From an uncultured Pseudomonadota bacterium (lineage in GTDB: Bacteria; Pseudomonadota; Gammaproteobacteria; Burkholderiales; Rhodocyclaceae): a DNA stretch of 64,000 nt. The notes under the pieces are model-generated. The model was given only the letters and a program-made list of their open reading frames with translations. It was not told where the DNA came from and ran no database searches. Where the stretch lies: the NCBI GenBank assembly GCA_903870055.1, contig CAIQBG010000048.1:1-64000 (forward strand), in the 5' to 3' direction. Of the stretch, positions 37,899 to 50,196 are shown piece after piece (within the stretch, counting starts at the first letter, position 1; the number at the start of each line of letters is the position of its first letter). The position numbers and the translations under genes were made by a program.

Positions 37899-38516
37899 AT
37901 GATTTTGAATAAACGCACCGTTGCATGCCTCGCCGCATTTTGTCTGATCTCTGGTAGTGCCTGGGCCGATAGCGTCGCTGATCTCAAGAGCTGGCTGCGT
38001 GAGACACGAACCCTCAAGGCTGATTTTGCTCAGTCTTCCGCAGGCGGCATCGGTGGCGGCAAGAGTCAAGGCGCCATGGCCATTAGTCGGCCGGGTAAAT
38101 TCCGTTGGTCAATCAATAAGCCCTATACGCAACTGATGGTGGGTGATGGTAGTCGGATCTGGCTCTATGACCCGGAACTTAAGCAAGTGATTGTGCGCAA
38201 ATCCGAGAAGGCCCTGGGTGGCACGCCGGCGGCATTGTTGGCGGGCGATAACGATGCCGAGCAACGGTTTAGTTTTAAGGCCGATGGCGAACACGCCGGT
38301 GCAGAATGGGTCATCGCTGAGCCCAAGCAGAACGACACCGGCTTTGTGCGCATTCGCATTGGCCTGGCCGGTAATGAACTCAAGGGCATGGTGCTGGAAG
38401 ATAGCTTTGGGCAAATCACTACACTGGCCTTTACCAATGTCGTGCGTAATGGTGATGCACCAGCCAGTTTGTTTCGCTTTACGCCGCCTGCGGGCGCAGA
38501 TGTGTTGAAACAGTAA
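37899..38516 (+). CDS. lolA: Outer-membrane lipoprotein carrier protein LolA
   Basis: 205 residues with signal peptide ending SAWA (about 1-23). The mature part opens with LKSWLRETRTLKADFAQ and has the RPGKFRWSINKPY and WLYDPELKQV strands of the LolA half-barrel. It carries lipoproteins from LolCDE across the periplasm to LolB. Five bases behind ftsK and five before rarA. Confidence 0.96.
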   Translation: MILNKRTVACLAAFCLISGSAWADSVADLKSWLRETRTLKADFAQSSAGGIGGGKSQGAMAISRPGKFRWSINKPYTQLMVGDGSRIWLYDPELKQVIVRKSEKALGGTPAALLAGDNDAEQRFSFKADGEHAGAEWVIAEPKQNDTGFVRIRIGLAGNELKGMVLEDSFGQITTLAFTNVVRNGDAPASLFRFTPPAGADVLKQ

Positions 38517-38521
38517 ACACC

Positions 38522-42680
<4,159 letters not shown>

Positions 42681-42778
42681 TAGGTGAAACTATCTTTGCG
42701 GCACTTAACCACTTTAGCATGGGGGTGAAATCGATGAGGGCAGCATAGTAAAGTTGGTCGTGTTATAATTGGAAAGTC

Positions 42779-42866
<88 letters not shown>

Positions 42867-42872
42867 CTTCCT

Positions 42873-42909
42873 AAAAAGCCTTTAAGTTCAACAACTTAGA
42901 GGCTTTTTT
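42873..42909 (+). terminator. Intrinsic terminator of tRNA-Ser
   Basis: GCCTTTAAGTT / AACTTAGAGGC stem (one G-U pair) with a 4-base loop, flanked by A5 and T6. It starts 7 bases behind the CCA end. Confidence 0.88.
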
Positions 42910-42917
42910 GCTTTGGG

Positions 42918-42938
42918 GTGGTAGCACTAGTGGTAGCA
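42918..42938 (+). repeat. Tandem 12-base-spaced repeat GTGGTAGCA behind tRNA-Ser
   Basis: Two exact copies of GTGGTAGCA at 42918-42926 and 42930-42938, directly after the tRNA terminator, 52 bases from the tRNA end. Short direct repeats beside a tRNA can be arm-type integrase sites; here they are the only hint of a former integration module. The rest of the gap up to 43058 shows no other structure. Confidence 0.45.
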
Positions 42939-43058
42939 AATCGTGCTCAATTTACCCATTTATTTGCGTGGACACACCTTTTGACATAAGGGGGTAGGCG
43001 GCTGCGCTCAGAAGATGAAATAGTCGTAGTCGCGCCGTGCCTTCAAACGGTGAGCTAA

Positions 43059-43289
43059 CTACTGACGGTGCTGAAGAAGTTCTGAAACTGCAACATCTAG
43101 CGTGTTCGCCAGTCTGACAAGTGTGGCCAGGCTGGGATTGGTAAGGCAACGCTCAATTTTGCTCAGCATCGTCCGATGTACGCCACTATCTAATGCGAGT
43201 GCGTCTTGGGCGTAGCCGCGGGCAGCCCGAAGTGTTTTTAGATTGGCTGCTAAGTTTGCTCGTAATTGTTCTACTGTCTGCTGACTCAT
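43059..43289 (-). CDS. Small XRE-family helix-turn-helix regulator
   Basis: 76 residues, almost entirely a Cro/CI-type HTH: LRANLAANLKTLRAARGYAQ, then DSGVHRTMLSKIERCLTNPS (recognition helix) and LATLVRLANTLDVAVSELL. No effector domain. Such stand-alone proteins are typical of mobile or accessory DNA and often autoregulate. It is divergent to the lipoprotein gene across 99 bases and could control the small-gene block (inference). The ATG at 43289 has no strong ribosome-binding site. Confidence 0.85.
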   Translation of the reverse strand: MSQQTVEQLRANLAANLKTLRAARGYAQDALALDSGVHRTMLSKIERCLTNPSLATLVRLANTLDVAVSELLQHRQ

Positions 43290-43388
43290 GACCGGCAGTT
43301 TTGCTTAGCAGTGACTGTTGCGCCACAGCCTGATAAGCGACAGCTTTTATGCTACATTGAGCAAAGTGAATTTATATTGGTAGCTATC

Positions 43389-44276
43389 ATGAAGAAAGCA
43401 GTAGTCCTGTTCGGGTTTATTTTCGGTCTGTCAGGGTGTGCAAGTGTTAGTGACATTGATTTTAGTAAGGCAGATCCTGCGTGTGCCCAGCAGTGCACGG
43501 ATACCTATTCACGTTGCGTGAGTGGGTTCACGATGTTTCCGATTATGCAGCAGCATCAATGTACAGATGCTTACAAAGGCTGCGTGCAGGTTTGTTCAGT
43601 TGAAGGCAGGCCATCAGCGGCTACTAGTCGAATGCAGCAAGATGAGCTTGCTCAAATCTGTACGGAACAACTTGCAACAGATCCTCGTTTAGATCCGATA
43701 AGAGCAAATTTAGCACTAGGAACAGGTAGGCAGCCGTCTATAGTGCAGCTATCCTCCATGAAAAAAGCCAGCGGAAAGGAAAAGAATGCAATTCTTGCCT
43801 GGGATGAGATCATTTCTGATTGCTTTGCAAAGCAACAGCAAATTTATGCTTCAAATAATGCACCGACTATGTATATAGAAAACAGTAGGGCATTAGAGGC
43901 AAAGAAAAAGCAACTTAGGGCTGATCTTTGGGCTGGAAAAATAAGCTACGGTGATTATTTAAAAGCCGCGCAAAAGAATAAATTGGAGTCACGTTCCGAG
44001 CTGACGTCTCGTCAGGATGAGCGTTCGCAACGTGATGCACAGCTCCGAAATCAACAAATACAAACGCAGGCAATGCAAGATCAGGCTGCAGCTCAAAATA
44101 GACAGGCCGCTGCACAAACAATGATGATGATTAATCAAGCGAATCAACAGCAAGTTCAACAGCAGCAGATTAATCAACCCCGCCCACTAAATGCGCCCGG
44201 AACGCTATCTAATCCAATAAGAACAGATTGTAAAAGAGGTATGGGTGGTGTTGAGTGCCAGACTTATAGTTACTAA
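43389..44276 (+). CDS. Putative lipoprotein, Cys-rich N-terminus and Gln-rich C-terminus, unknown function
   Basis: 295 residues from ATG 43389 (the open frame extends upstream to 43266 but only from here is there a signal). Type II signal with lipobox LSGC, lipidated Cys about residue 17. The next 60 residues have six Cys in a C-x3-C-x6-C-like pattern (ACAQQCTDTYSRC, QCTDAYKGCVQVC), a likely disulfide-bonded module repeated twice. Residues 190-275 are helical, rich in Gln, Ala and Asn (coiled-coil-like), ending with two more Cys. No catalytic motif recognised. The two C-x3-C-x6-C units suggest a small internal duplication. Two bases separate it from the next gene. Confidence 0.75.
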   Translation: MKKAVVLFGFIFGLSGCASVSDIDFSKADPACAQQCTDTYSRCVSGFTMFPIMQQHQCTDAYKGCVQVCSVEGRPSAATSRMQQDELAQICTEQLATDPRLDPIRANLALGTGRQPSIVQLSSMKKASGKEKNAILAWDEIISDCFAKQQQIYASNNAPTMYIENSRALEAKKKQLRADLWAGKISYGDYLKAAQKNKLESRSELTSRQDERSQRDAQLRNQQIQTQAMQDQAAAQNRQAAAQTMMMINQANQQQVQQQQINQPRPLNAPGTLSNPIRTDCKRGMGGVECQTYSY

Positions 44277-44278
44277 TC

Positions 44279-44770
44279 ATGCAATTTGAAAGCCAAAACA
44301 AGCGGAACTGGATTCTCAACGCCTTCATAGGCTTCGTTCCCGATGTAGTAATTGCTTTGGTACTGGCTCACTTCTTCAAGTTTGAAGGGTGGGGTGTTTT
44401 GTTTGCAGTAGTGGCCCTAAATGTTGTTTACCTCCTCGTTTGGAGCAGAAATAGCATATGGCAGTGGATTTACTTCAATTGGCGTGGCAAGAAAATGATG
44501 GTTGAACATCTCTACGACTATCTGAAGAGTAATGATTATCCTTGCCCTAACGACTTCGAGTCTTCGCCTATGTCATACCTCTCCTCAGTTGCAGATTCCG
44601 AAGAAGTTCCTTTGCAGACAAGATTGCTGGCTGCTAAGGAACTTGGTGCACTTGATTACCCTGCATCGATGTTCAAAATGCAGGAGGGGATGCGTATGAC
44701 GATGGCCTATGAAGAGGCAATCAGGCGATATAAGACCTACTGCGAAATTAGAGGGAAGCAGTCATTCTAA
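44279..44770 (+). CDS. Two-helix membrane protein of unknown function
   Basis: 163 residues. Two membrane segments (about 13-31 and 36-55), then a soluble C-terminal part of about 100 residues with WQWIYFNWRGKKMM, an acidic DSEEVPLQTRL segment and a helical LAAKELGALDYP. I recall no named domain; it looks like small proteins found singly in accessory DNA. It starts two bases after the lipoprotein stop, so both are expected to be made together, lipoprotein in the periplasm and this one in the inner membrane. Confidence 0.7.
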   Translation: MQFESQNKRNWILNAFIGFVPDVVIALVLAHFFKFEGWGVLFAVVALNVVYLLVWSRNSIWQWIYFNWRGKKMMVEHLYDYLKSNDYPCPNDFESSPMSYLSSVADSEEVPLQTRLLAAKELGALDYPASMFKMQEGMRMTMAYEEAIRRYKTYCEIRGKQSF

Positions 44771-44869
44771 AAAGCATTAAATTCACCTAAGCCTCTCGTG
44801 GATAAGTGCAATATTGCGGTTCATGGTTTCACGGTCAATTTCTATGGTGAGCAAATGCCTATCAAGATA

Positions 44870-44891
44870 CTGGCAGACGCTTGTCTGCCAG
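44870..44891 (+). terminator. Strong hairpin, probable terminator
   Basis: Perfect 9-bp stem CTGGCAGAC (44870-44878) / GTCTGCCAG (44883-44891) with a 4-base loop. A T5 run follows 7 bases later (GGACTTTTTAG), a little far for a classical terminator. The rest of the 239-base gap (44771-45009) shows no gene; only the A/G-rich leader of the next gene is notable. Confidence 0.5.
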
Positions 44892-45009
44892 CACGGACTT
44901 TTTAGTGTGTAGAATGGAAAAGTATTAGACTTAACGAAGTAGCAGTTAAAGCTGAACTTTTACGTCTCTACACAAGCAGAAGAAAAAAACCGATTTAGGG
45001 AGGTTTGCC

Positions 45010-45354
45010 GTGAAGGAGCTGCTTTTTTCGTTCAAAGGTCGAATTAATCGAAAGGCTTTTATTACAGGTTGGGTGTTTTTGCTTCTATTGGGTTTAGCTT
45101 TCTCATTCGTGCTGTATAGCCCTGCGTTTGTCGAGAATGATGGCGAGGTTGGTGTGTTGCTCTTTCTTCCTATTCAGGTTTTTTTGGTTTGGACAAACCT
45201 TGCGTTGCAGTCGAAGAGGAACCATGATCGAGGTCGTTCGGGATGGTTCTGTTTGCTGATATTTATCCCCCTTGTAAACCTTCTTTATCTATTAGACTTA
45301 ATGCTTATCAAGGGAGTTGCTGGAGTTAACCAGTACGGGCCTCCGTTGGAGTAA
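45010..45354 (+). CDS. DUF805 family membrane protein
   Basis: 114 residues, GTG start behind AGGGAGG. It begins LLFSFKGRINRKAF, the F-x-G-R-x-x-R motif of DUF805 (PF05656), followed by three or four membrane helices and RNHDRGRSGWF (about 70-80), the conserved R-x-H-D-x-x-x-SGW block. The C-terminal GVAGVNQYGPPLE is also typical. The family is widespread and has no established function. One-base overlap with the next gene. Confidence 0.88.
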   Translation: MKELLFSFKGRINRKAFITGWVFLLLLGLAFSFVLYSPAFVENDGEVGVLLFLPIQVFLVWTNLALQSKRNHDRGRSGWFCLLIFIPLVNLLYLLDLMLIKGVAGVNQYGPPLE

Positions 45355-45794
45355 TGGTGATGAAGTTTAAGGTGGAAAAGGTTAAGATTGTCATTGACTC
45401 GTCAGAGCAAAAAAACAATTCAATAATTCTGAATGCTGTTCTTGATGGCTCATTTGAGTCGCCGAACGAGGGAACGGGTAACGTCGCTTCAATGAGTGGA
45501 ATCGGTGAAGGGATGACCTGTTTGCTACGCGTCGAACCAACGCTTCCTGAATACTCAGAAAGTGATTTGTTCAGAATTAGCGTTCTTGCCAAAGGCGAAG
45601 GCGCTGCCGCAAGCGGTGTCTGGAAGAGATCAAGTCAGAACTACGGGAAGTTGCTGCAAGATATTAAAGACGCAAAATCGCTCGATGCGTCTTTCAGTTT
45701 AGTTTTCGAAGTTGAGGGCGACAAGGTGGAGCGACATTCGCCACTTAGCATCACACAAGATTTGCGATTTTCAGGGATTGAAATTTGTTTCTAA
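45354..45794 (+). CDS. Orphan soluble protein of unknown function
   Basis: 146 residues, beta-rich by eye, acidic, no signal or membrane segment. Start ATG 45354 shares its A with the DUF805 stop (TAATG), with a second in-frame ATG two codons later. Segments such as EGTGNVASMSGIGEG and SVLAKGEGAAASGVWKR do not recall any family. Close coupling to the DUF805 gene suggests a joint role. Confidence that it is real comes from spacing and codon pattern. Confidence 0.6.
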   Translation: MVMKFKVEKVKIVIDSSEQKNNSIILNAVLDGSFESPNEGTGNVASMSGIGEGMTCLLRVEPTLPEYSESDLFRISVLAKGEGAAASGVWKRSSQNYGKLLQDIKDAKSLDASFSLVFEVEGDKVERHSPLSITQDLRFSGIEICF

Positions 45795-45889
45795 CGTTTA
45801 AGTGAATAGACAGGAGTTTACTAGAGACTATTGAGTCTGTTTAGGGTTATCAGGCTGCTAAAGGTATCTCTGGGTTCAAGGTTTCTTAG

Positions 45890-45915
45890 CCCGCTGATTA
45901 AGCGGGTTTTTTGTT
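45890..45915 (+). terminator. Intrinsic terminator
   Basis: CCCGCT (45890-45895) / AGCGGG (45901-45906) stem, loop GATTA, then TTTTTTGTT. It closes the small-gene block before the MFS gene. Confidence 0.85.
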
Positions 45916-45966
45916 GCCCGTTTGTTTCTCGGCTATAGTCCATACATGGCTTGAGAGGCATAACCA

Positions 45967-47172
45967 ATGCAGCTGTTCAAATCCCTTGCACACTTACCCC
46001 GCACGGTCTGGTTGATTGGTTTGATCAGCTTGTTGAACGATAGTGCCAGCGAGATGTTGTATCCGCTCATCCCCCTCTATCTGTCGGCTGTTTTGATGGC
46101 CGGGCCAAAGGCTTTGGGCCTGATTGAAGGCGTCGCAGAAGCAACTGCCAGCTTACTCAAGCTATTTTCTGGTGTGCTGATGGATCGAACTCGTCAGGCT
46201 AAACCCTGGATTGTGGTCGGTTATGGCTTGGTGGGATTGGGACGTCCACTTATCGCGTTTGTTACAAGTTGGCCCTGGCTCATGCTGATCCGATTTAGCG
46301 ATCGCGTTGGCAAAGGGCTACGCACATCACCTCGAGATGCGCTTCTGGCAGCGGTGGTGGGGCCCAATCAACGTGGCTTAGCGTTTGGCTTTCACCGAGC
46401 TATGGATAATGCGGGCGCGGTAGTGGGGCCCTTAGTGGCCTGGGCGCTGCTGGCCTCTGACATCCCGTTAAAGGAAATTTTTCTCTGGTCGGCGGTACCG
46501 GCCAGTTTGTGCGTGATTCTTGCGCTTTGCCTTAAAGATGAACCAGGTGAGTCTTTTGATCATCTCCCCAAATTCAATTGGCGGGACCACCGGATAAGTA
46601 GCGCCATGAAACGCTACCTGGTTGTTGTAGGGATTTTTTCGTTAGGCAACGCTTCAAATATGTTCTTGCTATTGCGGGCCGGAGATTTGGGTATCGCTCA
46701 GCAGGACATACCGCTGTTGTGGGCAGCGGTATCCGTTATTCCAACGCTTTTTTCAACGCCACTTGCCGCCTGGTCTGATCGTATCGGCCGGTTACGCCTA
46801 CTATTTGCCGGATATGCAGCTTATGGGGTTGTTTATATAGTTCTGGCTTATCTGGGCCATGGCAGCTTATGGTTATTTGCGCTCTATGCGCTCTACGGTT
46901 TGTTTCTCGCGGCCACTGAAGGCGTGGAAAAGGCGATGGTGGCTGATTTAGCCGATAAGGCCCATCAAGGAACCGCATTTGGTTGGTTCAATATGATTAC
47001 AGGCCTATGTCTCCTGCCTGCATCAATTGTGTTTGGTTGGCTTTATCAGGACTACTCGGCTGAGTTTGCCTTTGTTTTCTCAGGGGTCTGTGCGTTGGTA
47101 TCTGCTGGGCTTATGGTCTTTTGGTGGAAAACTTTTAACGCAAGCCTGAAGCCACACCAATCGCAGTTTTAA
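45967..47172 (+). CDS. Major facilitator superfamily transporter
   Basis: 401 residues, twelve membrane helices. The loop between helices 2 and 3 reads GVLMDRTRQAKPW (G-x-x-x-D-R pattern), and SDRVGKGLRTSPRDALL is a conserved block of a subgroup of small-molecule exporters. Substrate unknown. The C-terminal 38 bases overlap the convergent DUF3313 gene. No regulator or partner nearby. Confidence 0.87.
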   Translation: MQLFKSLAHLPRTVWLIGLISLLNDSASEMLYPLIPLYLSAVLMAGPKALGLIEGVAEATASLLKLFSGVLMDRTRQAKPWIVVGYGLVGLGRPLIAFVTSWPWLMLIRFSDRVGKGLRTSPRDALLAAVVGPNQRGLAFGFHRAMDNAGAVVGPLVAWALLASDIPLKEIFLWSAVPASLCVILALCLKDEPGESFDHLPKFNWRDHRISSAMKRYLVVVGIFSLGNASNMFLLLRAGDLGIAQQDIPLLWAAVSVIPTLFSTPLAAWSDRIGRLRLLFAGYAAYGVVYIVLAYLGHGSLWLFALYALYGLFLAATEGVEKAMVADLADKAHQGTAFGWFNMITGLCLLPASIVFGWLYQDYSAEFAFVFSGVCALVSAGLMVFWWKTFNASLKPHQSQF

Positions 47173-47839
47173 CCCACTGGCTGGCTAACGCCTGGAACTT
47201 CTCGGGGGAATCTACTTCCCTGCGGAATTGTTCGCTGGAAACCAGATAGACACCTTCTCCCAGTAGCTTGCCTGAAACGCTATCCAGCAGTTTGGCTTCT
47301 ACCATGAGTTGCGGCTGGCTGCCGCCAATGTAGGTACCCTTGCCAGCGGCTTTGAGTACGGTGCTAATGGGGACCAGTTGTTTGGGTCGAAAGGCTCCGC
47401 CCTCTACGATTACACCGGTAATGGCGGTGCTTAGGCGGGCAACGCGTTGACCAGGTTTGTAGCTGATGCCAAATTGTTTACGTACCAGCTGGCGCATGGA
47501 AATATCCATAGTGTTGCGGATGCGATAGATGGTTTCTTCACTGATCCCTGTTTTACCTAGGTCCTTTTCAGCGGCCTGGTAGAGCACAATCGGGTCAACC
47601 ATTACAGCGCGGTAGTCGCTGCGTTTGAATTCCGGGTTCAGATAGCGGTAAATCTTGACGCCAGGCTGGGTAGATACCAGCTTTAAACGGTCATAATCCG
47701 CGGCATTGATGTATTCGTTCGGATCTTGTTGGGTAATTCCCGCACAGGCAACCATAAAACACGCCAGTATGCCCAGCCACAGTCGGCTAAGCAGGCTTTG
47801 AAGGCGGAATCGCGGGGAAAAATTCGATAGTAGGGTCAC
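47135..47839 (-). CDS. DUF3313 family putative lipoprotein
   Basis: 234 residues. A basic N-terminus and hydrophobic stretch end in the lipobox MVAC-A (Cys about 32). The mature part (YRAVMVDPIVLYQ, AITGVIVEGGAFRPKQLVP, VEAKLLDSVSGKLLGEGV) fits DUF3313, outer-membrane-associated lipoproteins of unknown role in proteobacteria. Monocistronic, convergent with the MFS gene. Confidence 0.82.
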   Translation of the reverse strand: MTLLSNFSPRFRLQSLLSRLWLGILACFMVACAGITQQDPNEYINAADYDRLKLVSTQPGVKIYRYLNPEFKRSDYRAVMVDPIVLYQAAEKDLGKTGISEETIYRIRNTMDISMRQLVRKQFGISYKPGQRVARLSTAITGVIVEGGAFRPKQLVPISTVLKAAGKGTYIGGSQPQLMVEAKLLDSVSGKLLGEGVYLVSSEQFRREVDSPEKFQALASQWVKTAIGVASGLR

Positions 47840-47913
47840 GAGGAGGACCGGATCGGCAGGATCGCGGTGTCAATGAGATAATGTACCCATTATAAATGGT
47901 TGAGTGTTAATAC

Positions 47914-48927
47914 ATGTCTCGTCACTTTCTGGTTACCGGCGCTGCAGGTTTTATCGGCATGCACACGGCTATGCGCCTCCTTGAACGGGGTGATACGGTG
48001 GTGGGGCTAGATAACCTGAATGATTACTACGATCCCGCCCTAAAAATCGGGCGCCTAGACGTATTGGCTAAATTTCCGGGTTTTCGTTTCATTAAGGGAG
48101 ACCTGGTGGATCGCGGGCTGATGTCCGACCTGTTTGCCACAGAGGAATTTGATGGCGTCGTGCATCTAGCCGCACAGGCAGGTGTGCGTTATTCCGTGAC
48201 GAATCCGCATACCTATGCTGATTGTAACCTCACGGGTTTCCTGAATGTGCTTGAAGGGTGCCGCCAGAATAAAGTGGGGCATCTGGTTTATGCCTCCAGC
48301 TCTAGCGTTTACGGCGGCAATGAAAAAATGCCTTTTTCCGAGGCGGATAGTGTTGATCACCCAGTAAGCCTGTATGCGGCAACCAAGCGCGCTAATGAGC
48401 TTATGGCGCATAGTTACAGCCATCTATACAACTTGCCAGTGACTGGGCTACGTTTCTTTACTGTCTATGGCCCCTGGGGCCGCCCCGATCAGTCGCTCTT
48501 TCTGTTTGTTAGCGCTATGCTGAAAAAAGAGGCGATCAAAGTTTTTAACGAAGGCAAGATGCGTCGGGACTTTACCTATATCGACGATATCGTCGAAGGT
48601 GTTATCCGCGTGCTCGACAAACCGGCAACCCCAGATGCCAGATTTGATCCGCAGCAGCCATTGCCGCATACCGGCCGCGCGCCATATCGTATTTTCAATA
48701 TCGGCAATAGTGACCCTGTGCCGCTGATGGACTTCATCGAGGCCATTGAAAAATCATTGGCAATGACGGCAGAGAAAAACTACCTGCCGCTGCAAGCGGG
48801 TGATGTCACTGAGACATTTGCGGACACCCGTGCACTAGATGCCTGGGTCGGGTTTAAGCCAGCGACGACGGTTAGCGAAGGGGTTGGTCGTTTCGTTGAT
48901 TGGTACCGCAGTTACTACAAGGTCTGA
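47914..48927 (+). CDS. NAD-dependent sugar-nucleotide epimerase (UDP-glucuronate 4-epimerase type)
   Basis: 337 residues, extended SDR. GAAGFIGMHTAMRLLERG (9-26) binds NAD; catalytic SLYAATKRANELM provides Tyr and Lys; RFFTVYGPWGRPD and RRDFTYIDDIVEG are typical of UDP-glucuronate 4-epimerases making UDP-galacturonate for LPS or capsule. No other polysaccharide genes lie beside it, so the product probably serves a distant LPS locus. UDP-glucose 4-epimerase activity is the alternative. Confidence 0.88.
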   Translation: MSRHFLVTGAAGFIGMHTAMRLLERGDTVVGLDNLNDYYDPALKIGRLDVLAKFPGFRFIKGDLVDRGLMSDLFATEEFDGVVHLAAQAGVRYSVTNPHTYADCNLTGFLNVLEGCRQNKVGHLVYASSSSVYGGNEKMPFSEADSVDHPVSLYAATKRANELMAHSYSHLYNLPVTGLRFFTVYGPWGRPDQSLFLFVSAMLKKEAIKVFNEGKMRRDFTYIDDIVEGVIRVLDKPATPDARFDPQQPLPHTGRAPYRIFNIGNSDPVPLMDFIEAIEKSLAMTAEKNYLPLQAGDVTETFADTRALDAWVGFKPATTVSEGVGRFVDWYRSYYKV

Positions 48928-48996
48928 CGAGCGCATTGTCATCGTTTTGAGATGTGCCGAGGTCAGACTACGAATTTATTTTGAACGGATAGCGTC

Positions 48997-50196
48997 ATGA
49001 ATCAAAATTTACCCGCATTGCTTTGTTTGAATGCAGGTTCATCCAGTGTTAAGTTTTCTCTTTATAAAGCCGTTAATGGCTCACCGGAATTGCTGTTTGG
49101 TGGTCAGATCGAGGGCTTGCTGACACAGCCCCATTTCAAAGCGATAGATGCCGATGGCAATACCCTTAATGAGCGCCAGTGGGAGCAGCCTCAACGTCGT
49201 GCTGAAGCGGTCGAAATCATTCTTGATTATGTTAAGACCGAGGCTAAGGACTATCAGCTAGCGGCTGTGGGGCACCGGGTAGTGCTTGGTGGTACGGAGT
49301 ATCCGCATTCTGTTTTGGTTGATGATGCCGTACTGGAAGTGTTAGATCACTACGCCCCTATCGTGCCCAGCCATCAGCCTGCCGAGATAGAAGCGATTCG
49401 CTTACTGCGGTCAAGTCACCCGGATCTTAAACAGGTGGCTTGTTTTGACTCTGCGTTCCACCGTACCAAATCGGAAATTGCTGATCTTTACGCGCTACCA
49501 CTGAGTTATCGCGATAAAGGCATCCGCCGCTGGGGCTTTCACGGCCTATCCTACGATTACATCAGTACGCAGCTGCCCCAATTGTCACCACGTCTTGCGA
49601 TTGGTAAGACGGTCGTGATGCACCTGGGCAGCGGCGCAAGCCTCTGCGGATTGGTCAACAGCCAGAGTGCTTACACCTCAATGGGGTTTTCCCCCCTGGA
49701 TGGTTTGATGATGGGTACACGTTGTGGTTCACTGGACCCGATGATCCCACTTTATCTGATGGATCAATACAAAATGGCGCCGGCTGCTATTGAGAAACTA
49801 CTCATTAAAGAATCTGGTTTGCTGGGCGTATCGGGCATCTCTAACGATATGCGTGATCTGGAATCTAGTGTGGATAGTGGGGCCCAATTGGCCGTTGAAC
49901 TATTTATCTACATGCTGGCGCAGCAGACGGGTACTGCCATGGCGTCCATTCAGGGTCTGGATGGCATAGTTTTCACGGCCGGTATTGGTGAGCGATCTCC
50001 GATGATTCGTGCCAAAGCCTGTGCAGCATTGGCTTGGGCTGGGGTAGAAATCGATCCGGCGCTCAATGGAAGCAAGATACACGAGGCGCATCGGATTTCT
50101 ACCGAACAAAGTCGGGTTGAAGTATGGGTCATCCCAACGGATGAAGAAGCTGTAATTGCCCGGGACACATGGAAGTTGTGCGCAACAGGTGGCTAA
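48997..50196 (+). CDS. ackA: Acetate kinase
   Basis: 399 residues, full length. LCLNAGSSSVKFSL (9-22) is acetate kinase signature 1, GFHGLSYDYI is signature 2, and HLGSGASLCG binds phosphate. It interconverts acetate + ATP and acetyl phosphate. Neither pta nor a phosphoketolase gene is in the window, so the partner is elsewhere. The stop codon overlaps the start of the efflux operon by one base (TAATG), an unusual coupling of ackA to an export system. Confidence 0.96.
   Translation: MNQNLPALLCLNAGSSSVKFSLYKAVNGSPELLFGGQIEGLLTQPHFKAIDADGNTLNERQWEQPQRRAEAVEIILDYVKTEAKDYQLAAVGHRVVLGGTEYPHSVLVDDAVLEVLDHYAPIVPSHQPAEIEAIRLLRSSHPDLKQVACFDSAFHRTKSEIADLYALPLSYRDKGIRRWGFHGLSYDYISTQLPQLSPRLAIGKTVVMHLGSGASLCGLVNSQSAYTSMGFSPLDGLMMGTRCGSLDPMIPLYLMDQYKMAPAAIEKLLIKESGLLGVSGISNDMRDLESSVDSGAQLAVELFIYMLAQQTGTAMASIQGLDGIVFTAGIGERSPMIRAKACAALAWAGVEIDPALNGSKIHEAHRISTEQSRVEVWVIPTDEEAVIARDTWKLCATGG

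Larger units (their letters stand above)
42910..45840. other. Probable acquired segment behind tRNA-Ser (A+T-richer, orphan genes)
   Basis: Between the tRNA-Ser terminator and the MFS gene the base composition is visibly lower in G+C than the flanks, and five consecutive genes have no housekeeping relatives: an XRE regulator, a lipoprotein, two small membrane proteins and an orphan protein. A tRNA 3' end is a classical integration target. I see no integrase, transposase or second copy of the tRNA end in this stretch, so either the integration genes were lost or the segment arose differently. Confidence 0.4.

Noticed and set aside
43266..43388. N-terminal extension of the lipoprotein gene
   Set aside because: It would bury the signal peptide behind 41 residues; ATG 43389 gives a textbook lipoprotein signal.
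42867..45966. Integrase or second copy of the tRNA-Ser 3' end (attR)
   Set aside because: Read on both strands; only short chance matches such as GGGTTC near 45870 were found, and no recombinase motifs.
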